This document shows positions 13,607 to 20,730 of a DNA stretch of 21,809 bases, one piece after another; the stretch's first letter is position 1; each line of letters starts with the position of its first letter. Position numbers and translations under genes: made by a program. The notes under the pieces were generated by a model. That model ran no database searches. It saw only the letters and a list, made by a program, of their open reading frames with translations, and had not been told where the DNA came from. Origin of the DNA: Chloroflexota bacterium (lineage in GTDB: Bacteria > Chloroflexota > UBA6077); contig JAJZRD010000038.1 of NCBI GenBank assembly GCA_021845945.1, positions 1 through 21,809 on the forward strand. The letters run 5' to 3'.

Positions 13607-14782
13607 ATGGAATCCACCGATAGGAGGCCCCCTCATGGCCAACGCACCCTGGGGATAGGGGTCCTCGGCTGCGGCGCCATGGGTCGGGCCCACAGCAGCG
13701 CCTTTCGCCGCCTGCCCCAGTTCTTCGCACCGCTGCCCCTGGAGCTCCAACTGGTGGCGGTGGCGGCCCGATCCGAGGAGAAGGTGGCCGATTTCGCCAG
13801 AAGGTTCGACTACGCCACCTGGTACCGCAACTGGGAGGATCTGCTGGCCGACGAGCGCGTCGAGCTGTTCGACGACACCGGCCCCAACTTCCTGCACGTC
13901 GAGCCCTGCATCGCCGCCGCCAGGGCGGGAAAGCACGTCCTTTGTGAGAAGCCCCTGGGCCGCAACGCTGCCGAAGCGCGGCGGATGTTGGAAGCCGTCC
14001 GAGCCGCCGGGGTCCAGCACATGTGCGGCTTCAACTATCGATTCGTGCCCGCCATCCGTATGGCCAGACAGATCGTGGAGGAGGGGAGGCTGGGCCGTAT
14101 CTACCACGTCCGGGCCCGCTATCAGAACCCCGCCTTCGTCGATCCCTCCTTCCCCCTGGCCTGGCGGATGGATCGGGACATGGCCGGCGCAGGCGCCCTG
14201 GGGGACCTGGGCTCCCACATCGTCGACCTGGTTCGCTTCCTGGTCGGGGAGCCCGCCGCCGTCACCGGAGCCACCGCCACCACCTTCATCACCGAGCGCC
14301 CTCTGGCCGGGGACCCCTCCCGCACGGGGCCGGTGACCACCGACGACGCCTTCCAGGCGATGCTCCTCTTCGCCAACGGCGCCACGGGGATGCTGGAGGG
14401 CTCCAAGATGTGCGCCGGAAGCCAGAACCGGATGGAGTTCGAGATCAACGGCGCCGAAGGGGGCCTCCATTTCAACCTGGAGAGGCTGAACGAGCTGCAG
14501 CTCTACCTGAGAGAGGACGAGAGGCCGGGCCTGGGCGGCTACCGCACCATCCAGGTCAACAGCGCCAACCACCCCTTCGCCAGCCGCTGGTGGCCAAGGC
14601 ATCCCCTGGGCTGGGATCACAGCTTCGTCCACGAGATGGCCCACCTGCTGGAGGCCATCGCCGGCAACGGGGGGGTCGCGCCCTACGGGGCCACCTTCGA
14701 GGACGGCTACCGGGCGGCGGTGATCTGCGACGCCATCCTGGCCTCTGCCGAGACCGGCTCCAGGACGGAGATCGAATACTAA
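13607..14782 (+). CDS. Gfo/Idh/MocA family NAD(P)-dependent oxidoreductase
   Basis: A 391-residue sugar/inositol-type dehydrogenase. The Rossmann motif is IGVLGCGAMGRAHSSAF (residues 17-33). The family EKP motif is in KHVLCEKPLGRN, with the catalytic lysine. The C-terminal alpha/beta domain has GALGDLGSHIVDLVRFL, whose Asp/His region lines the substrate pocket. ATG 13607 follows GGAGGAGAG. Length is normal. The substrate cannot be deduced; the neighbouring TIM-barrel isomerase and second dehydrogenase point to oxidation/epimerisation of a sugar, polyol or its acid. Its TAA stop is contributed by the dispersed repeat starting at 14778. Confidence 0.9.
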   Translation: MESTDRRPPHGQRTLGIGVLGCGAMGRAHSSAFRRLPQFFAPLPLELQLVAVAARSEEKVADFARRFDYATWYRNWEDLLADERVELFDDTGPNFLHVEPCIAAARAGKHVLCEKPLGRNAAEARRMLEAVRAAGVQHMCGFNYRFVPAIRMARQIVEEGRLGRIYHVRARYQNPAFVDPSFPLAWRMDRDMAGAGALGDLGSHIVDLVRFLVGEPAAVTGATATTFITERPLAGDPSRTGPVTTDDAFQAMLLFANGATGMLEGSKMCAGSQNRMEFEINGAEGGLHFNLERLNELQLYLREDERPGLGGYRTIQVNSANHPFASRWWPRHPLGWDHSFVHEMAHLLEAIAGNGGVAPYGATFEDGYRAAVICDAILASAETGSRTEIEY

Positions 14783-14954
14783 CGAGGCTTCGCCTCAGAC
14801 CGACGAGTTGTACGCGCCGAGACGGTGTAGGCCCACGCGGAGACGCGGGGGACGCGGACAACTATGAGCCTCCCGCGCCCTCCGCGTGAATCGGGCGCCA
14901 AACTCGTCGCTCGAAAACTTGACTCATTCGCAACGAGTTTCGTGGTTCTAGACC
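14778..14954 (+). repeat. ~180-bp dispersed repeat, copy A (starts at the stop codon)
   Basis: Begins ACTAACGAGGCTTCGCCTCA and ends CAACGAGTTTCGTGG...GACC. It contains a GAGGC/GCCTC hairpin and an inner inverted repeat built on CACGCGGAG/CTCCGCGTG. It matches copy B at 19018-19198 across its length, with most divergence in the centre. It carries no ORF. The gap 14783-15091 is made almost wholly of this and the next element. Confidence 0.85.
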
Positions 14955-14984
14955 GCTAGTATTCTGCCAATCTGGTTCTGACAC

Positions 14985-15078
14985 GTAGGGCGGGGGTTTA
15001 TCCCCCGCCGCTGGCCGCACGTCTGGCGCCGGGCGGCTTCAGGGACGACGCACGCGGTGCCTTGGGGGTTCAGCCCCC
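14985..15078 (+). repeat. GTAGGGCGGGGG repeat with two hairpins, abutting a ribosome site
   Basis: Hairpin 1 is GGCGGGGG (14989-14996) with CCCCCGCC (15002-15009). Hairpin 2 is GGGGG (15064-15068) with CCCCC (15074-15078). The first 27 bases match the element at 5200 with few changes. Hairpin 2 ends directly against the ribosome site GGGAGGT (15079-15085) of the isomerase gene. Confidence 0.65.
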
Positions 15079-15091
15079 GGGAGGTATCGAG

Positions 15092-16057
15092 ATGAAGCTG
15101 GGCATCTTTACGGCGCTGTTCCAGGACAGACCCCTGGAGGAGGTGCTCCGGCTCGTGGCCGAGCAGGGCTACGAGACGGTGGAGCTCCCGGCCTGGAAGG
15201 GAAGCCCCCATCTGGACGTCGACTCGGTGCTGTCCGACGGCGGACGCAGCCTGCTGCGGCTGGTGCGGGGCTACGGACTGGGGATCTCCGCCCTCAGCGA
15301 CGGCCGTGAGGGGCAGCTGGTGCTGGGTCCCCACGACTGGACGGTGGATCGGTGGGCGCCCACGCAGGGGGTGGAGGAGCGGATACGGTACGGCTCGGAG
15401 CGGCTGAAGCTGGTGGCCCGGGCGGCAGCGGCCCTGGAGGTGCCGGTGGTGACCGGCTTCGTCGGCTCCTCGGTGTGGGACAAGTGGTACAACTACCCCT
15501 CCACCAACGAGCAGGCCTACCAGCTGGGCTGGGATCTGTTCGCCCAGCGGGTCAACCCGATCCTGGACGTCTTCCAGCAGCAGGGCGTGCGCTTCGCCTT
15601 CGAGGTCCACCCCACGGAGATCGCCTACAACCTGGAGACGGCCGAGCAGGCACTGGAGGCGCTGGACCACCGCCCCGAGTTTGGCTTCAACTTCGATCCC
15701 AGCCACCTGTTCTGGCAGGGGATCGACCCGGTGGTGTTCATCAAGCGGCTGGGCAAGCGGATCTACCACGCCCACGCCAAGGACGGGGAGGTCCAGGAGG
15801 ATGAGGTGCGCCGCAGCGGCGTGCTCTCCGGAGGGTCGTGGACCCGGCCGGACCGGGGCTTCCGGTTTCGGGTCCCTGGCTGGGGGGATGTGGATTGGCG
15901 GCGGGTCCTCAGCGCCCTGGCGGCCGTCGGATACGACTACGTCCTCTCCTTCGAGCACGAGGATCCGGTGATGTCCCCCGAGGATGGCTGCGAGAAGGCC
16001 ATCGCCTTCCTGCGGCCGCTGATCATCAAGAAGCCGTTGACCAGCGCCTGGTGGTAG
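15092..16057 (+). CDS. Sugar phosphate isomerase/epimerase (xylose isomerase-like TIM barrel)
   Basis: A 321-residue AP-endonuclease-2/xylose-isomerase-like TIM barrel. It starts MKLGIFTALFQDRPLEEVL and shows the usual metal-site strands: RFAFEVHPTE (Glu), FGFNFDPSHLFWQG (Asp/His), YHAHAKDGEV (His) and LSFEHEDPVM (Glu). Such enzymes isomerise or epimerise keto/aldo sugars or inositol derivatives (IolE-type). ATG 15092 follows GGGAGGT at 6-base spacing; an in-frame TTG at 15062 is rejected as it lies inside a repeat. It lies between two Gfo/Idh/MocA dehydrogenases, a common pairing in sugar-acid and inositol catabolism; the exact substrate is unknown. Confidence 0.9.
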   Translation: MKLGIFTALFQDRPLEEVLRLVAEQGYETVELPAWKGSPHLDVDSVLSDGGRSLLRLVRGYGLGISALSDGREGQLVLGPHDWTVDRWAPTQGVEERIRYGSERLKLVARAAAALEVPVVTGFVGSSVWDKWYNYPSTNEQAYQLGWDLFAQRVNPILDVFQQQGVRFAFEVHPTEIAYNLETAEQALEALDHRPEFGFNFDPSHLFWQGIDPVVFIKRLGKRIYHAHAKDGEVQEDEVRRSGVLSGGSWTRPDRGFRFRVPGWGDVDWRRVLSALAAVGYDYVLSFEHEDPVMSPEDGCEKAIAFLRPLIIKKPLTSAWW

Positions 16058-16073
16058 CGGCTGTCGATCTCTG

Positions 16074-16102
16074 TTGACAACCTGCCGAGCCCACCCTAGA
16101 AT
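16074..16102 (+). promoter_or_regulatory. Consensus sigma70-type promoter (TTGACA-17-TAGAAT)
   Basis: A perfect -35 TTGACA (16074-16079), a 17-bp spacer and TAGAAT (16097-16102). It starts the second dehydrogenase/ABC transporter unit with a leader of about 195 bases. Confidence 0.8.
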
Positions 16103-16113
16103 GGAAGCCACGA

Positions 16114-16205
16114 CAGGATATAACATTATGCTTTTATGTCCTGCTCGCAGGCCCTGACAGACCGCTTTCACCGACAGCGTTACCTCCGGTCGGGGGAGGC
16201 GACCG
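16114..16205 (+). promoter_or_regulatory. Structured leader with possible 9-codon ORF
   Basis: CAGGATAT (16114-16121) pairs with ATGTCCTG (16136-16143), one T-G wobble. CGGTCG (16187-16192) pairs with CGACCG (16200-16205). A 9-residue ORF at 16128-16157 (MLLCPARRP) follows AGGA inside the first hairpin. It may be an attenuator-like leader; no known riboswitch is recognised. Confidence 0.35.
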
Positions 16206-16303
16206 CAAAGCCCCCGTCTCGACGTCGTCCATAGGCACCAGCTCTGATGCCCTGCCGGCCAGATCCACGGCCACGGCGGACACCGTCCGGGGAGGAAGAA
16301 CCG

Positions 16304-17362
16304 ATGGACACCCTTCGCTACGGCATCATCGGCGTCGGCGCCGTATCCCTTCGAGCCCATCTTCCGGTCCTCGCCATGATGGAGGACGTGGAAGTCGTCG
16401 CCCTCTGCAACCCTTCGAAGCCCAAGGCGGAGCAGGGCGCTTCCCTCTGCCGCCACCGGCCCGATCTCCTGGAGGATTATCGGGATCTGCTTGCCCGCTC
16501 CGACGTCGACGCCGTCGTCATCGCCAGCCCCGGTTTCACCCACAAGGAGATCACCCTGGCGGCCCTTGCCGCCGGCAAGCACGTCCTGTGCGAGAAGCCG
16601 ATGGCCACCAGCGAGGAGGACTGCCTGGCCCTGGGCGCCGCCGCTCGGCAGGCCCGTACCGTCCTCCAGTACGGAATGGAGCTCCGCTACTCCGACTTCT
16701 ACGGCAAGATGGCCCAGATCGTCCACGGCGGGCAGATCGGGCAGCTGCGGATGCTGTTCTGCAAGGAGTTCCGCTGGCCGATGCTCCCCGGATCGGGCGG
16801 ATGGAGGACCGACGCGACGCACTCCGGCGGCGCCCTGCTGGAGAAGAACTGCCACCACTTCGACCTCTTCAACTGGTTCGCCGCCTCCAGGCCCACGCGG
16901 GTCACCGCCATGGGTGGCAACGACGTGAACCCGGACGGCCAGATCGACAACGCCTGGGTGGTGGTGGAGTACGCCAACGGGGTTCGGGCCTGCCTGGCTC
17001 TCTGTCTCTTCTCCCCCTTCGGCAACGACCTGGAGGTCAGCGCCATCGGCGATAGAGGCAAGGTGGAGTCCTTCGCCTTCGATCAGATCCTCTACCAGTG
17101 GGGCGCCGACAAACCGGACAAGACGGTGCACCACGTGGCCTTCGATCCCCTCTTCGGCGACCTTCGGCAGGAGATGCGGGAGAAGGAGCGCTCCATCACG
17201 TGGGAGCGCAGCATGATCTACCGGGAGCATCGGGCCTTCGTCGACTGCATTCGGACGGGAAAGCAGCCCTTCGCCAACGCCGAGGTGGCCCTCCGGAGCA
17301 CCCTGGTGCCGCTGGCAGCCCAGCGGGCGATAGAGACGGGCGAGGTGGTGCGGCTGGGATAG
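16304..17362 (+). CDS. Gfo/Idh/MocA family NAD(P)-dependent oxidoreductase (second)
   Basis: A 352-residue dehydrogenase with Rossmann motif YGIIGVGAVSLRAHLPVL, the EKP signature in KHVLCEKPMATS, and the substrate-pocket helix GGALLEKNCHHFDLFNWF, whose His pair is typical of family active sites. ATG 16304 follows GGGGAGGAAG. It differs clearly from the first dehydrogenase, so the two probably act on different intermediates. It is the first gene after the consensus promoter at 16074, with the ABC importer directly downstream, which suggests that its substrate or product is imported by that system. Confidence 0.9.
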   Translation: MDTLRYGIIGVGAVSLRAHLPVLAMMEDVEVVALCNPSKPKAEQGASLCRHRPDLLEDYRDLLARSDVDAVVIASPGFTHKEITLAALAAGKHVLCEKPMATSEEDCLALGAAARQARTVLQYGMELRYSDFYGKMAQIVHGGQIGQLRMLFCKEFRWPMLPGSGGWRTDATHSGGALLEKNCHHFDLFNWFAASRPTRVTAMGGNDVNPDGQIDNAWVVVEYANGVRACLALCLFSPFGNDLEVSAIGDRGKVESFAFDQILYQWGADKPDKTVHHVAFDPLFGDLRQEMREKERSITWERSMIYREHRAFVDCIRTGKQPFANAEVALRSTLVPLAAQRAIETGEVVRLG

Positions 17363-17404
17363 GCAGCAGTCATTTCTCTTCATCGGGAGAAGGCAGGTGA
17401 CAGC

Positions 17405-18215
17405 ATGGCGGTAGCAACCGGTCGAGTTCCCATGGGCAAACGAAAGCGGCAAGAGGGCTTCCTCTCCTCCCACAAACGGGCCGTCATCAGCGTCCTGTCG
17501 CTGCTCGCCCTGTTCTCCATCTACACGGTCGTGAGCAACTCCGATCGGGTTAACCCAACTCTCTTCCCACCGCCCCAGGCCGTGGCGTCGGCTGCCGTCA
17601 CCCTCTGGACCGAGGAGAACCTGCCCCTGGACATCCTGACCAGCCTGATGCGGGTACACCGTCGGGGTCACCGTGGCCATCTTCCTGGGGGCTCTCATGG
17701 GTTGGTTCTGGCTCGCGGACGCCGTCTTCGACCCCATCGTGGAGCTGATCCGTCCCGTCCCGCCCCTGGCCTACATCCCGTTGATGATCCTCTGGTTCGG
17801 GATCGACGAGACCCCGAAGATCCTGGTGATCACCATCGGGGCCTTCGTGAGCTGCATTATCAACGTCGTGGCCGGTGTGAAGAACACCCCCCTGGTCTAC
17901 ATCGAGGCGGCCCGGACCATGGGGGCCAAGAACCGTGACCTCTTCTTCACCATCGCCCTGCCGGCGGCCCTGCCCTACATCCTCACCGGCATGCGGGTGG
18001 CCCTGGCCACCGCCTGGGCCATCCTGGTGGCCTCGGAGCTGATCGCCGCCCAGCGGGGTCTCGGATTCATGATGACCAACGCCCGTCGCTTCGTACGGAC
18101 GGACTCCATCATCGTGGGCATCATCTGCATCGGCCTCCTGGCCTTCGTCATGGACCGCGCCATTCGATACATCAACCAGCGCATGACCGGCTGGATGGAA
18201 CGCCGGGAGGGGTGA
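17405..18215 (+). pseudogene. ABC transporter permease, NitT/TauT (SsuC/TauC) type, frameshifted
   Basis: A permease of about 269 residues read in two frames. Frame one (from ATG 17405) gives a basic N-terminus, a first membrane span (AVISVLSLLALFSIYTVV), the FPPPQAV motif and LPLDILTSLMR. Frame two gives YTVGVTVAIFLGALMGWFW, PVPPLAYIPLMILWFGI, the coupling loop IEAARTMGAKNRDLFFTIALPAA and the last spans. Removing one G from the GGG at 17652-17654 joins them as SLMRYTVGV, the normal family pattern. Either the gene is broken or the base is a sequencing/assembly error. The ATPase gene starts 6 bases after its stop. Confidence 0.85.
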
Positions 18216-18221
18216 GAAGAG

Positions 18222-19022
18222 ATGTCTAACGGTAGCTCGTTACCCAAGATCGAGTGCGAGCACATATCCCACATCTTCGAGACGGGCGAGGACCAGGGCA
18301 CGGTGGCGCTGCAGGACGTCTCCCTGCAGGTCCGGGACTGCGAGTTCCTCTGCCTGCTGGGCCCCAGCGGCTGCGGAAAGACCACCCTGCTCCGGATCAT
18401 CGCGGGGCTGGTGGACCCGACGGAGGGGATGGTGCTGCTGGACGGCCAGCCCAGCATGGGTCCCGACGCCGACAAGGGGATGGTGTTCCAGCGGGATGCC
18501 ACCTTCCCCTGGCTGACGGTCGAGCAGAACGTGGAGTACGGGCTCAAGCTGCATGGCTACGGTCGAACCGAACGGGAGTCCATCATCCGGAAGTACATCC
18601 AACTGGTAGGGCTCACCGGTTTCGAGAAAGCCTATCCCAAGGAGCTCTCCGGCGGCATGCGCAAGCGGGTGGATATCGCCCGCACCTACGCCTACAACCC
18701 CAACGTGCTGCTGATGGACGAGCCCTTCGGCTCCCTGGACCTCTTCACCAAGACCCGGATGCAGGCGGAGCTGCTGGATCTCTGGAGCCAGGAGAGGAAA
18801 ACCGTGGTCTTCGTCACCCACGACCTGGACGAGGCCATCTTCCTGTCCGACCGGGTGGCGGTGATGAGCAAGAGGCCCGGGCGGATAAGAGAGATCTTCG
18901 AGATCCCTCTGCCGCGTCCTCGAATCGTGGACATGAAGGTGTCGGAGGAGTTCGGCGCGATCCGGCGGCAGCTCTGGGAGCAGTTCGAGGAGGAGTTCGG
19001 CGTCGCACAGACAAGCCACTAA
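18222..19022 (+). CDS. ABC transporter ATP-binding protein, NitT/TauT (SsuB/TauB) type
   Basis: A 266-residue cytoplasmic ATPase powering the importer. Walker A is LLGPSGCGKTTLLR, followed by a Q-loop (MVFQRDATFPWLTVEQNV), the signature LSGGMRKRVDIART, Walker B VLLMDEPFGSLD and an H-loop VFVTHDLDEA. The FPW after the Q-loop is typical of the nitrate/sulfonate/taurine subfamily. ATG 18222 follows GGGAGGGGTGAG and the permease stop. The last codons run straight into the dispersed repeat at 19018, which supplies the TAA stop, so the original C-terminus may have been slightly different. Confidence 0.95.
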   Translation: MSNGSSLPKIECEHISHIFETGEDQGTVALQDVSLQVRDCEFLCLLGPSGCGKTTLLRIIAGLVDPTEGMVLLDGQPSMGPDADKGMVFQRDATFPWLTVEQNVEYGLKLHGYGRTERESIIRKYIQLVGLTGFEKAYPKELSGGMRKRVDIARTYAYNPNVLLMDEPFGSLDLFTKTRMQAELLDLWSQERKTVVFVTHDLDEAIFLSDRVAVMSKRPGRIREIFEIPLPRPRIVDMKVSEEFGAIRRQLWEQFEEEFGVAQTSH

Positions 19023-19198
19023 CGAGGCTTCGCCTCACACCAACGAGTTGTACGCATCGGGACGGTGTAGGCTCACGCGGAGACGCGGAGAAGCCAAGAA
19101 TTATCAGCCTTCCGCGTCTCCGCGCCTCCGCGTGAACCGCGCCAGACTCGCCGCCTGAAAACTTGACTCATCTGCAACGAGTTTCGTGGATCAAGACC
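19018..19198 (+). repeat. ~180-bp dispersed repeat, copy B (starts at the stop codon)
   Basis: Same family and orientation as 14778-14954, with identical first 20 bases. Inner inverted repeat TCACGCGGAG...CTCCGCGTGA is better preserved here (about 19073-19136). It occupies the first part of the 431-base gap 19023-19453. Confidence 0.85.
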
Positions 19199-19231
19199 TC
19201 TTGTGGCTGGCCAAGGTAAAGATGATAGGTA

Positions 19232-19304
19232 CTGTCATGCTGAGCGTAGCGAAGCATCTCTAGGTATCGCGCAGGAGATCCTTCGCTAACGCTCAGGATG
19301 ACAG
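19232..19304. repeat. 73-bp near-perfect palindromic repeat (CTGTCATGCTGAGCG type)
   Basis: Left arm CTGTCATGCTGAGCGTAGCG... and right arm ...CGCTCAGGATGACAG pair over about 29 bases with two mismatches and one extra base. This is a familiar class of bacterial intergenic palindrome. The remainder of the gap to 19453 shows only the ribosome site of the next gene. Confidence 0.8.
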
Positions 19305-19453
19305 TTATCAAGACCAATGTGGCAGATACTAGTGGCTGAGGAGGTGGACTGAAAACGAGGGAACCCGGCGCCTGGGTATTCTCAACCGACCTGAGGGATC
19401 TTGTACTCCACTCGTACTATCGGGCGAGTAGTCAAAGACAAAGGAGTTTCGGC

Positions 19454-20617
19454 ATGAGAAGAACTATCCACAGGCGACCCCTACTGATGGGTGTGGCCCT
19501 GCTGCTGGCCATGGGATTGGTGGCAGCCTGCAGCAGTTCGGCACCCGCCCCGGCCCCCACATCCAAGCCCGCTGCCCCTGCCGCCGCAGCCCCAACCACG
19601 GCTCCGGCCGCGCCCACGGCGGCCCCGAAGGCTGCCCAGCCTGCGGCCGCCGCCCCCGCTCAATTGACCAAGGTGCGGGTTGGCTGGGCCGTCGCTCCCC
19701 ACATGGCCCTGGAGGGTGTGGCCCTGGCCAAGGGCTGGTTCAAGGAAGCCGGCCTGGACGTGGAGCTTACCGCCTTCGACACCGGCGCGCCCCTCTTCGA
19801 GGCCATGGCCGCCGGCAAGCTGGACATGGGCATCACCGGCAGCACCCCCACCATCAGCGTTTCTGCCGCTCAGGCCCCGGCCATCTACTTCGTCGGGTCC
19901 CACGGCGAGTCCACCGGTGTCTTCACCATCGTCTCCCGCAAGGGCATCAACTCCCCGGCCGACGTGAAGGGCAAGACGGGGATCACCGCCAAGGGTTCGG
20001 TGAATCACTACTTCCTGGACCTGATGCTGGACAAGTACGGCCTGACGGAGAAGGAGCTCACCCTGGTCCACATGGAGATGGCGGACGCCGTGACGGCCTT
20101 CGTGGCCAACCAGGGCGACTTCGCCTCCATCGGCACCGCCTTCTGGCCCCAGATCCTCGCCAAGGCCCAGGACTCCAAGATCCTGTTCACGGGCAGCGAC
20201 CTGTCCGCCTCGACCGGAAAGCAGATGAACGTCAGGATCTTCGAGGTTACCACTGCCAGCAAGGATTTCGCCGACAAGAACCCCGACGCGGTAACCAAGT
20301 TCGTGGACGTGCTGTACAACAAGACCCACAACTACTTCAACGATCCAGCCACCAAGGCCCAGGCGCGACAGGATCTGGCCGCGTGGCTGAAGACCACCGT
20401 CAACTTCAACCAGTCGGTGGATGATCTGTCCAAGATGCTCGACCCGGTGAAGTACTACACCGCGGCGGAGCAGGTGAAGCTGTTCCAGGATGGCACCTTC
20501 AAGGCCAGCATGGAGGCCCAGGCCAAGTTCCTGACAGACAACAACCAGTTGAAAAAGACGATCCCCTTCGATTCCTGGGCCAACCCGAAGTTCGTCCAGG
20601 CGGCGGCCAAGAAGTAG
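19454..20617 (+). CDS. ABC transporter substrate-binding lipoprotein, NMT1/THI5-like
   Basis: A 387-residue exported lipoprotein. Signal sequence MRRTIHRRPLLMGVALLLAM ends in a lipobox (LVAAC, Cys26). An Ala/Pro linker (27-70) is followed by a two-lobe periplasmic-binding-type domain, with KVRVGWAVAPHMALEGVALA, AAGKLDMGITGSTP and VKGKTGITAKGSVNHYF, as in nitrate/sulfonate/taurine/HMP-binding proteins. ATG 19454 follows AAAGGAG. It is separated from the permease/ATPase pair by two repeats but is evidently the same importer. The ligand cannot be assigned from sequence. The RRPLLM near the N-terminus could act as a twin-arginine signal, less certainly. Confidence 0.9.
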   Translation: MRRTIHRRPLLMGVALLLAMGLVAACSSSAPAPAPTSKPAAPAAAAPTTAPAAPTAAPKAAQPAAAAPAQLTKVRVGWAVAPHMALEGVALAKGWFKEAGLDVELTAFDTGAPLFEAMAAGKLDMGITGSTPTISVSAAQAPAIYFVGSHGESTGVFTIVSRKGINSPADVKGKTGITAKGSVNHYFLDLMLDKYGLTEKELTLVHMEMADAVTAFVANQGDFASIGTAFWPQILAKAQDSKILFTGSDLSASTGKQMNVRIFEVTTASKDFADKNPDAVTKFVDVLYNKTHNYFNDPATKAQARQDLAAWLKTTVNFNQSVDDLSKMLDPVKYYTAAEQVKLFQDGTFKASMEAQAKFLTDNNQLKKTIPFDSWANPKFVQAAAKK

Positions 20618-20640
20618 CCCAATTCCGACCTCTCCCCCTG

Positions 20641-20665
20641 CCCCCTCCCCGTTTCGGGGAGGGGG
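20641..20665. repeat. GC-rich hairpin, terminator or dispersed repeat
   Basis: A perfect 10-bp stem CCCCCTCCCC/GGGGAGGGGG with loop GTTTC, followed by TTCTCTCCCC. It belongs to the same class as the repeat inside recF. It may reduce transcription between the binding-protein gene and the ThDP enzyme. Confidence 0.6.
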
Positions 20666-20730
20666 TTCTCTCCCCTTCCCCACAGGTAAAGGGGACGGGG
20701 GTTAGGTCAGACCTGTCTAGGAGAATCTGT

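Noticed and set aside
14948..17737. 929-codon open frame on the minus strand
   Set aside because: It lies antisense to the isomerase and second dehydrogenase, both clear families. Its product is low-complexity His/Gly/Pro/Val-rich, typical of a GC-rich shadow frame.
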